Positions 47,581 to 58,873 of a DNA stretch of 64,000 bases are shown here, in pieces. The position numbers were made by a program, and so were the translations under genes. The notes under the pieces are model-generated. The model ran no database searches, was not told where the DNA came from, and saw only the letters and a program-made list of their open reading frames with translations. The stretch is from Glandiceps talaboti (lineage: Eukaryota > Hemichordata > Enteropneusta > Spengelidae): positions 4,782,001 through 4,846,000 of the forward strand of contig NC_135558.1 of assembly GCF_964340395.1 (NCBI RefSeq). Reading direction: 5' to 3'. Numbering within the stretch: position 1 is the stretch's first letter; each line of letters starts with the position of its first letter.

Positions 47581-48830
47581 ATTTACGTTTGAGATCAAAA
47601 CTAATCATAATACAGATAGAGTATCCGTAGATTAGCCCAGAAACAAACAGTTAGCTATCCAGCTTAAATGACAGTGTTGTTCACCAGAATATGTTGTGTC
47701 AGAAAAGTCTCTGGGTGTCGATAAGTATTCTAAGTGTAGATAAGTACTAAACATACATAGGAGGCCTCATATTTGAGGCTGTTTTCTTATTTCTCTGTAG
47801 AACAACTGTGGAAATTTTATAATCCTGATAACAGATAGGAAAAGCTCACTACTACAATTTTCTATACAGTGAAGTAATATGGCAGGGAATGAAAATATTA
47901 GTGAGCAACATTAGATAAATTATGTAGCTGGGAGATTTTAGACAGTATTAACTTCACAATAACAAGTTGTTTACCGCCATGTATACCCTTAGAGAAAGGA
48001 TGTGAATCAAAACATCTGATAGAAGGCAGTCTAGAGAATAAAAATAGCTCACATTGCTGTCTCTACATTTAAAGACATTTTCAGATAAAGAGTATACTGT
48101 AATTGCTTAATGGATAGTTGTGATTGAAGTACCTTGTAATTGAGGAAGTGCTTTGTTGAGATTTTATCATCACTGAAGTGAAAGCTATATGACTTCCTGG
48201 TGTCCTCAATACTTTATTTTGGTGTCAAGGTCAAATGTTTGTGTTGTTTTGAGGTTTCAGTGCCATGCTTAGAAATGTAAAAACAATTGGCATTGAGGAT
48301 TGGAAAGCACAGATTCTTGAGTTATTCTGATTGTATCTCTGTAGTAGGGAAATACATGTCTGTCTGTGAATAAATAAGCAACTTGTCTAGCTAGAGGGAA
48401 GCTATCAAATTACATGTTATTTGGACAAGATATAATTTATGTGTTAATCTGTTGTCTTAGAAGGTTAATGAGAGTGATGTTTATACTTCTAGCCATAGTG
48501 TCCAGTCATTATGTAACACTCTACATAATTCACATGTAAGGAAGTGCCAATGACACAGGACTGCTGATCGATGGCTGTAAACAGACTGTGAGGGCGCTAA
48601 CACATTGTCCCAATCCTTTTCATTTACAAGTTCACAAGTCACTATATCAATTTTAAAGGCTGAAGTTGAATTAGGAATTCGGTTAGAAAAACAGTTGTGT
48701 GGCAAAGCTATAGAAAAAGTGTGTGTCTTGAACAAAATGTCCTGTCAAATTGTTGTGGCTCCATTGATAAGATATCACAAATGAGTGACTGGCCTTTAAA
48801 CTTAAAAGGAACTTCATATGGGATTGCAAT
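47581..48830. other. intergenic, nothing recognised
   Basis: No gene, array or element was seen. Confidence 0.5.
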
Positions 48831-48837
48831 GCATCAA

Positions 48838-49084
48838 TAGGGAACTTGCAGACCCGCCATGTTGATGTTGCATCATGGGAAATGTGAAAATAAATATTAA
48901 TCTATTAGTATTGTAAACAATGTTGATACATTGTTTGTAACCACAAATAATCAATTCATAGTCACTCTGACCATTGTGGGAGCTTAATTTTATCAGTAGC
49001 TCCAGATTAGGTATTACAATAACCACAGATAATCCCATAATCCTTTGTGTCTGAGCATGCTCAGTCTGGATTGCAAGTTCCCTA
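48838..49084. mobile_element. MITE, copy 1
   Basis: Terminal inverted repeats AGGGAACTTGCA(G)A and TTGCAAGTTCCCT enclose about 247 bp with a CTGAGCATGCTCAG palindrome near the right end. Nearly collinear copy at 55223-55470. No ORF. Confidence 0.8.
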
Positions 49085-49569
49085 TTGTGTGTTTATAAAT
49101 GTGATTCTATTTAATGTGCAATCTTTCATCTACTTAAATTAGGTTAGATATTGGTATAATACTACATTAACTTTGTTTCTTATCATCTTGAACATGTCCA
49201 AAAGAAAATTTAAAAAAGAGTTACTCTTCTGACTTAATTCAATTGTGTAACAAAAGGAAAGACTGAAATCTGTGAAATACAAACATATAGAATTAAAGGC
49301 ATTTTGGTTATTTGGTAAAAACAACAACCCATTTTTGTTATACTTACTTAGATAGGCACTCTTTCAACAAAGTAATTATTAACCTCAAATATAGTCCATG
49401 GACATTTCATTACCTAACCACAAAACACAACAGCATGTCTTGTAGGTTTTGTTTCTGACAATCTATGCACGAGTATGTCCAGTGAGTATGCAAGGTTGCC
49501 TGTAGCGCCATTCCCTATATGTGTCACACTTGAAGTGAATGTCATGAAATACTCAAGACTAGTGCTTCT

Positions 49570-49680
49570 GTGATGATAACTTTCACCATTGAAACTAGGG
49601 CTGGTCATGATAACTTTCACCGTCGAAACTAGGGCTGGTGACGATAACTTTCACTGTTGTTGAAACTAGGCTGGTCAGGA
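49570..49680. repeat. 33-bp minisatellite, three copies
   Basis: GATAACTTTCACC(A/G)T(T/C)GAAA followed by CTAGGGCTGGT is repeated three times with small changes. Confidence 0.85.
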
Positions 49681-49689
49681 TGTGAATCA

Positions 49690-50755
49690 TGGTAGAATGC
49701 ATGCTGTGTTTTAATATAATGACTATCAAATAACAGATGACACTTTCAGTGGAGTTTTAGAAATTATAACTATTAAGTAACTATGGTAATGACAGTTTAA
49801 GTAAAGTACAGATTTTAACTGAATAACATAAAAAAATCAATAGAATGGAAGTATGTGTACAAACCCAAAAATGAAAAATTTTGCATGTCACATCATCGTA
49901 CACTTACAATGAGTCATGTAAGTGTGTCATATTACATGTATGGAAGACTTTATGTAGAATATCATAAATTTAAAGAGCCATGAGAAATGCGATATTTATT
50001 GTTCAAGTTTAATGTATTTTCAATATGTCTAGCCTAGAACTGAAGCACACACCACATATGTTCGCAAGCTAGAGCATATTTTTCTGCTGAGGTAATTATA
50101 TTATAAAACGGAATGTCTATGAAGCACTGCTGTAAAGACGTTACTAGTTTACGACAATGATACCACATTTCTACAGGTGATGCTAGCATTGGTGTGAGAA
50201 ATTGACAAACAAAGAACAAAATATAGTGAATTTTGAATGCGTAGATAATAACATGATTCTTAGCTCACATATTGGGAAGAAGCCTAGCCACACAGCATCA
50301 TGCCTTTTGAGTATGTAGCTAAACTTGTGTGTGTTGTCAGATTACTTTCTGATACCTTGTGAGTGAATCACATTATCAGGGACAGGCTTTCATTCAATAA
50401 TTCACCTGTTGACATGTCACAGACCAACAACCAATATTTTTTTTTAAATGCCACACTAGACTTGTTTATTGTGATACTTAATTGAATGATTTATTGGTAT
50501 AATAATGTGTAGTCACAAATTCAAATTACCCGTTATTGTCATTTTTTTCTTACCAGTGCCCATCATCACCCATGTGACGTTACATTTCCTGAGAACAGAC
50601 AGACCAGCATGTATTCCAAACTTCACCCACATATTGAAAATATGTATATATCAAATATCATGTATTGTTGTATTTCATAACTTCCCTGCTACTTAAAATG
50701 ACACATAAAAAGTTATAGTCACATAATTACTGATATTGTAACTCTTTCCTTTTCC
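49690..50755. other. upstream of DDR, nothing firmly recognised
   Basis: Ends in a strong CTTTCCTTTTCCTTCAG acceptor at 50760, implying an upstream untranslated exon whose position I cannot fix. Confidence 0.4.
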
Positions 50756-50760
50756 TTCAG

Positions 50761-51002
50761 ATTGACATTGTATTGAGATGAGTTGAGAAGCCTGAATGAG
50801 TGACACACCTACTTTGTATATGTGTGTGCAGTGCTTCAGATCTTCAAAGCTTGAGAAAGAATGAGGTGCTACTTTAAGGCTTAGATTGTTACACAAGTTT
50901 TCGCCATGGTATCAAGTAAACTAACACTTCAACATAAAATGTTGTTGACGTCGATGCTAGTTTTGGTTTCTTCCACATATACATTGGGTGCTGTTGATCT
51001 AG
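50761..51002 (+). CDS. DDR: DDR exon 1 of coding sequence (5' UTR to 50905; signal peptide)
   Basis: Coding from 50906; 32 codons plus one base. A strong pyrimidine tract and AG at 50760 suggest this exon begins at 50761 with 145 bases of 5' UTR, after an upstream noncoding exon. Donor GTAAGT at 51003. Confidence 0.85.
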
Positions 51003-54000
51003 GTAAGTGTAGTTTCAATCTGTAGATTTTCATAAGTGTTGAACAAACAGGAATTCAAACATTCACATTACGCTAAATGTAAGTTGGCCTATCGTTAACT
51101 AAATTTGTTTTGTGAGGTGACATAATAGTCGATTTTCTGGTTCCAAGATGCATTGCGCGAGAGGACGTCACTTATGTTGTTAGATTTAGTCTTGTTTTGT
51201 CTTTATTACATTTGAAATAACATTTTCATCAGGAAATGGTGGTAAGACATGTTGACCTCTTTAATTATGGGTGATTTTATAGAACAAAGACTGAACGCCA
51301 TCGATGACAGAGTGAGATTTTACGGGTAAACCCAGGGTACCGTCATGTGACAACTATCCCCCTGAGTAGCACGTTCAAACCCCTCAGCGCGTACAGAATA
51401 CATGGCATTGTATGGAGAGACTGCAATGCATCTTGGAACTGACAACAGCTCTATTACTGATTATGTCAATGGTAACTTTTCCATCTCCTTGATTTGTTTT
51501 CCATATCTAATTACTTTTTGAAAAGCTAATGAAGGCACATCTTTGAGTGAAAAATAACACATGAAATAAACTCACAAAAGTTCTGCTTGTAACTTATGTA
51601 AGAAGACTAAAAGTATGTGTTGCCATTTTGTACTATCACCTGTTTATGTTCATAGTCCATCCCGAATAGTTTCATCTAAACTCAATTGCTCCATTAACCC
51701 TTTCATGACTAGAGACGAGTTTTAAATAATATGGGGACCCAATTTATATGAATATTTTCATAATTACAATAATATTACTTTGTTAGGAACTAACATTTCT
51801 TTAATTCCAGTCTAAAATGAAGTTGATATATGCCAAAAAGTTACATAAAACAAGAATTTTGTCCAAACAATTTTGGCGGGAATGTTTTCAGTATTGAAGG
51901 GGTTAAAGTGTAGAAAACTTGGTCTTAGTCTGGTTTTACAGGAACTACACAATTCTTTGCTAGCACAACTGTCAAGCACTGTGTTTAGAAACATTTTTGC
52001 TTTGAGTGCCGATCATTCTAATAATGAAATCTCACTGACTGAATAGTATCATATTTTAATCAGATGAAATGTATATAAATTATACATTAGAAGACTGAAC
52101 ACACCAGGTCATCAACCCTCACAGTCAGTGATACCGACATGAAATTAAAATCCACATATCAGTTTGCTATGATATCATGATTTTACAGCAATGCATACTA
52201 TGAAGTAAAAGTAAACAGTGTCGTGTCAGTGTTTTTATAGACTTTCCAGACAGACACGCCATAAAAATAACATATGTAGATGGCGGAATGATTAGCTAAA
52301 TGTCAATACTTTAGCTTCATATATATATTGCAATGAGAAGTAGAGTGGTAGAATCTCCATGTGAACTGAAGTGTGTGTATATAGTACAGTACTATATTTA
52401 CTCTTTGGGCCAGTTGCCTTAGTGTTCTGAAATAAAGTGATTGATTGATTCACTTATTGAATACTCTCATGCCAATTAAGTACCTCTGTTTCCCAATTTA
52501 TTTTATTGAATTGTGAATAGTACAATTATTTGTTCATTTTCTTCAGGCATGTTGCCTTTTGTCACATGGAAAACTGAATAATTGATGTGTATCATTTTAT
52601 ACCATAGAGAGTTTAACCCTTATAAAGTCTGATACCCAGTTGTGAGGATAATGGGGTGAATATATTGACCAAAATAAAAAAAGAAGGTATTTGAAATTCT
52701 AACCCTAATTAGTTATTAAAATAAACATGTAAATAGTGATACATTTTTTTATACAAGACTTGAATACTTATAAGGCTGGCAGAAAATAAATGTTGTAACT
52801 TACGTTACTTGTTGTTTTGTAGACACTTGTCGTCTCCCACTTGGAATGCACAGTGGTGAGATCAAAGATTCTCAGTTGTCTGCTAGTTCTACATACAGTG
52901 AAGATTCATTGTCAGCACGTCATAGCAGGTGAGGTGATGTTATAACTTATTCCACACAACATATTTATTGGGCCCTGGTATTCTCCAGCCTTGTCATAAA
53001 ACAGTCATTGTAGCAGTGAAGTTGTTAGTTCTGTAAAACTAGTCTTGTATGCTGCAAAGCAAGTTACTGAATACAGTACAGTATGTTACAAACACACCAC
53101 CAAAGCTCATCATAGTGTAACATATGGCACAGAATGTACAGCATGAGACAGCACAGCATACCGTATAGCCATATAGATAGTTCTTCAAACTTGTCAAACG
53201 GTGGCAAAGCAAAGTACAGTACAGTACAGTACAGTACAGTACAGTACAGTACAGTACTGGTACAGTGCAGTACAGTACAGTACAGAGCAGTGCAGTGCAG
53301 TACAGTACAGTACAGTACAGTACAGTACATTTCAATGAAAGACCACCAAAATGAACATGTAAATATATAAATATATATGTATATGTAAATATATATATAC
53401 TGTATGACAACTGTGGTACCTAGTACCACAATTGGAAATATTAAAATGGCAGAGCATAGGATGAACTTTACAAGTCAGATACCCAGATTATTAGATCATC
53501 ATGACTTCATCACATGTTTTGTTTGACTATGATGTCATCATTTTTCAGACTTAGTCATAATGAGGGAGCTGGTGCATGGTGTCCAGGTAATCCTATAAAT
53601 AATGAGTACAGTGACGAATACTTAGAAATCAACTTCTTAAAGTTAACTGTTATCAGTATGGTGGCTACGCAGGGTAGGGATCATCCACCTACTGGAGGAC
53701 GTGAATTTTCATCCCATTTCAAGTTTGGTTACTTCAGGAGAAGTAAGGGACTAAATGATGAATGGTTAGAATTCAAGTATAAGACAGCATACAATCAAAC
53801 AGTAAGTCACTCTGGTTTTGTAATTAGGACATTTACAACCCATTACAAGTTACCTTTCACCAACTGTGTTTGATACAACTACATAGGAATCAACAATTTC
53901 CTGCTATTTTTTCTCTCTTGTAAAATAAACCATTTAAACATGCTACAACGTATGGGCACAAACATGTTGATGTCCGCATTTGATGTCTGCATTGTTGTGG

Positions 54001-57000
54001 CACATTTAGACAATATGTCACAAGAAACTATTACATTCAGTCTTGCTATCTTGAAGTGTAACATGTGTAATTTCTTATTGGATTCTACATGGTTGTATTA
54101 ACCAGAGTCGGTGAATGGTAACGTGAAATGAGCTGAAACATGTTTTTTCAGAATTGATTGCTCTATTTAAATTTGAATTGGCATGACAAGCCTTCACTCT
54201 CATGGATTCATGTAGTATTCATATGTAATTTTATCCAACGCAAGTCTTGGAGATATTACACATCTGTACCCTGTATTCATGTTGTTCATTGTAAATTGGG
54301 GTATTGTTAGGTAACTCAAATCCTAGTGAAGCTGTAACTGTATCTGTTTGGACACTGGAGACTGTCTCACAAGTGAGCAAAAGTCTTCCAGGGTAGCTCT
54401 TGTGGCTGCACACTTTGATCCTCCACTGAAGGTGTATGCACACTTCACCACCCTGTAGTTAAAACATCTTTTTATGGGGATAGGGCGTTTTCGACATGTG
54501 CTCCACATTTGTGGAATAGGCTGCCACTGTCACTCTGTTTGAGTTCGAATATTACTTATTAGCGTTTTTAAGTCAAATCTTAAAACATAACTTTTTATTT
54601 GAATGACTGTTTTATTACTGGCAGATTCCTCCATTGTGTTTTATATCTTTTTTTTATTGCCTTTTTGTCGTAGCATTGTAAGGCGCTTTGAGTTGTTTTT
54701 ATATGGAAAGCGTTAATTTTTAAGAAATAAATATTATTATTATTTTTATCATTAGCTGAAGCAATTGATTGTGTTCACGTTATGTTTGTTTTAACTTTTA
54801 TTTATTTTCTATGTTTGTTATAATTTACAGGTGTTGTTAGGCAATACAAATCCCAGTGAAGCTGTAGGCATAGCAATTGATCCACCAATAATTGCAGAGA
54901 GATTACGCATCTATCCATATAATCCTAATCCACAAAATATACATGTTTGTATGAGAACTGAAGTCTATGGATGCCCATATGAAGGTAAGTCTAAACATAG
55001 CCCTGTCATGTCATCCCAAACACGAATGGATCACTGTAGCATTTGTGTGTATTTGTCTGCATAACAGAAAATCGCTAGGAGCAATTCCCAGCTCAAAAAA
55101 AATAAAATAAAATCTTAGCTACCGGGTAGTAACTAATATTTACAACATGTTACATGTATCAGTCAGGAATCTCCCCCATTTGGGATAAACAATCATTGAA
55201 TTAAATGGTTACCTAGTACAAAAGGGAACTTGCAAACCCGCCATGTTGAATGTTGCATCATGGGAAATGTGATAATAAATACTAATGAATCAGAATTGTA
55301 AACAATACTGTTACATTGTTTGTAACCACAAATGATCAATTCATAGTTACCCTGACAATTGTGGGAGTTTTTTTTTATTGGTAGCTCCAGATTAGGTATT
55401 AAGAATAACCACAGATAATCCCATAGTCCTTTGCGTCTGAGCATGCTCAGTCTGGATTGCAAGTTCCCTATAGAATTATTGTACTCTTCAAATGCATGTA
55501 CTCAACAATTGCTTTAGACCGTAACCTATGTCAGATCCCAGGCTTTTTGTTTAGTACGTCTGTGAGAGTATAAAGTATATGTAACCTGTTTCCTAGACTG
55601 TCGACAGTTGCTTGTGCCTTTTTTTCGTACGTTTTATCTAAACTTAAGTCGTTGCCGCACTCTGATCCGGCACAACATTACTATAATCGCATACTGATAT
55701 CGAGGGCCGAAGGCCCGAGCAGGCCTTCGGCCCTCGATAAAGGCCCTCGATATCAGTGGGCGATTATAGTAGTATTGCGCCGGATCGGAGCGCCGCAACG
55801 ACTTAAGTTTAGATAAAATGTAGGGAAAAAAGGCGCAAGCAGTTGTCGACAGTCTACCTGTTTCCATGATAGCCATGTTGTAGTTACTTGTGCCAGAGTG
55901 TTCAAAGACATTTACTCCAATCATCATACAAAAATTTATCTTGATTGGGTTATCCCATTCGGGATAAACATTTTTCCCGATTGGATAATTATCCCAATCA
56001 GGAGATATGCCTGCTGTTCCCCATTGAATTACAATGGAGGCGATACAAATGTGATACTGGGTATATGATAAAATTGATAAATTGTTCTTGTGTTTGTGTG
56101 TCTGCAGATCATCTGTTAGCCTATTCCATGCCCAAAGCAAATATACGACTTGGAACACCATTCACTGATAGGACTTATGATGGTGATAGTATTGGTGGTA
56201 TGCGAAAATATGGTCTTGGACAGCTTACAGATGGCAAAATAGGGGGTAATGACTTCTATGATGACCTTGGATATGGAAGATCATATGAATGGGTTGGATG
56301 GAGTCGAAAACTCACACCGGATCTAGAAATTGTCTTTCATTTTGATTCTGTACGGAACTTCACCACTATGAAAGTACACACTAGTAATCAGTTTGCAAAA
56401 GAAGTGTCAGTGTTTGAGAGTGTTCTTCTGTGGTTTGGTCTTGAGAACGGCAACTTCTTGCCAGCTCCGTTGTTGCTGACTGTCGCACCAGACAACCAAC
56501 ACCAGGAGGCCAAATACATCATCTTAAATCTGCAGCATAGAATTGGCAAGTTTGTTAAATGTCAGTTCCAGTTTGCTAACACTTGGATGATGATTAGTGA
56601 AGTTAGCTTTGAATCAAGTAAGTACAAGTATCATATAGTGATCTTTGATTTGTCTTACTATTATATCCTAATTCGTTCTTATTTAGCTTTAACTTACATT
56701 CAGAGTAATTGTATCATTTTTACAGCATCCTGAATTTTGATGGGGAGTGCTCTTAGCTCTAAAATGGATTCTTTTATGTGGTCTGAATCAAAGAGTTTAT
56801 CATGCCACCTAACATCACAACTGCACTTTAATGCATGACAATGTAATGTAGCGCCCTCATTCAGTTGGTGTACAACCTCTTCTTCTTTTGTTTTTTTTCT
56901 ATAGGTTCCCCTGATAAGTGTTATGTTAGTGTGTCTTCATATCAAACAATGCATCTCTGGATGAAATTATTTGTTTGTTATCCTTTGATTACTTAATTGA

Positions 57001-58704
57001 TTGTCCGTAATCTGAAAGTATCACTTTGTGTTTTTCAGCCAAAGTTAGTGAAAATTACACAGTTCCTCCTGATGTAGGCATAGTGCCATATGAACCTATA
57101 CCAGTCATTCCTACCGTCAAGCCGACAGGCAAGAATGAAGGTGACAAAATTTCAGTTCCTGTGAAAACACAACTAGTTACTAAGGTACCCCCTGTGTTGA
57201 TTTACAAGACAACCCTGACTACTGGTATGTATTATCGTGTATTGATATAATCAAGTCTTTGTCTATATTCAACCTTGGGAAAAATGAGTGACCTAAGGAG
57301 CCCTGTCATTTTGAGTCAAAGCTGAGAAGTGATAAAAAAACTCTTAGGTCACTAGTATTTTCCAGCTGAATGATTATACAATGATAAGTTTGTGTTTTTC
57401 TTCCTTTGTGAAATAAGCAAAAAATTGTCATACGCAACACATTCTCAGGTTAACTGTTGGCAATTGTCTTTCCACAGAAGCAGCAGCAACAAAGGATAAG
57501 TTGATTGGTAGTGCTAATAAAGGATCGTCCAGTAACAGTGCTTTAATCGTGGGTGTCTTAGTAGCTGTCATTGGCATCCTTATCATTGTCATTTTATTGT
57601 TGGTATGGCGACAACTCAAAATAAAGAGAGTCAACAAAGCACCAAAACGTGTAGAACAAGTACGTTTTGATTCAAACACTGTACAAATTACAAATAACCG
57701 ACTTGATAATCTACGAGATGCGCCTCATCAGGAGAACTTGACCTATGACACGGCATTGTTGTCATCTGTTGACGGACCACAGTATGATGAACCATGGGGA
57801 CAGAGACCTATATTGTTTGGTAGAGCTCTACCAGAACTACCACTCAATAATGAAAATTCAGGTAAGTTTTTTTTTTCTCAGCTCATCTCTCTACATGTGT
57901 GTAATCTCATAAAGTCTGAAGGCGATTAGGGAGAGTTAGATTACATCACACAAACTCAACACAACACTTTTCTGGATTTAAGATATCCCTAAAGCATTTA
58001 TGACAGTTCCCACTACACTAATTTGTACACTGTGAAAATTCTTCTTCAACCCCCCCCCCCCCCCAAAAAAAAAAAACAAACAACAACAACAAAAAAAAAC
58101 TATGAAAAATGATACTACAGTTACAACTGGTGCAGTTTTAACATGGTGACTGATTCAAAACCAAGCTTTCACTCAACATTTAAACTTGTCACTACACCAC
58201 CTACAGATAATATTGACCATTAATTAACAGATACAATGTCTTTTTGTAAGTAACTGACTAATTTTTAAGGAATATACATTTGGTTACTTGATGAAAAAGT
58301 ATATCCCAGTTGCAGCTAGTGCAGCTATATTATATAGTGTGTGTTCTTGAATTAGCCATTAGTAATTTATGATTTGTGTCAACTTTGGCCAACAGGTAGT
58401 TCATCCATGATCTATGCAGAGCCAGACATCACTAAATCAACAGGACATAGTAAATCTAACATACTGCTTCAACACTATGCTGAGACTGATGTCATCAATG
58501 CACTCAATATCCAGGGTGTGTCTGGTAATAACATCTATTCTGTGCCATCAACTAGTCTGGAGAAACTCACCAACATTGACCATGTAGTGCCGGAAATACC
58601 AGTGGACAAGATAAAGTTCAAAGAAGTCTTGGGAGATGGACAGTTTGGACAGGTATTGACATTATCTGTACACATATGCACATGTAGTACAGTACTTTCT
58701 GTAT

Positions 58705-58785
<81 letters not shown>

Positions 58786-58804
58786 TACGCACGCACACAC
58801 ACAT

Positions 58805-58873
<69 letters not shown>

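Noticed and set aside
55634-56161. 175-codon minus-strand ORF
   Set aside because: It runs across the palindromic transposon and antisense to the first part of DDR exon 5; no domain is recognisable.
56905-56940. Possible small DDR exon after CTATAG
   Set aside because: Its length would break the phase that joins exon 5 directly to exon 6.
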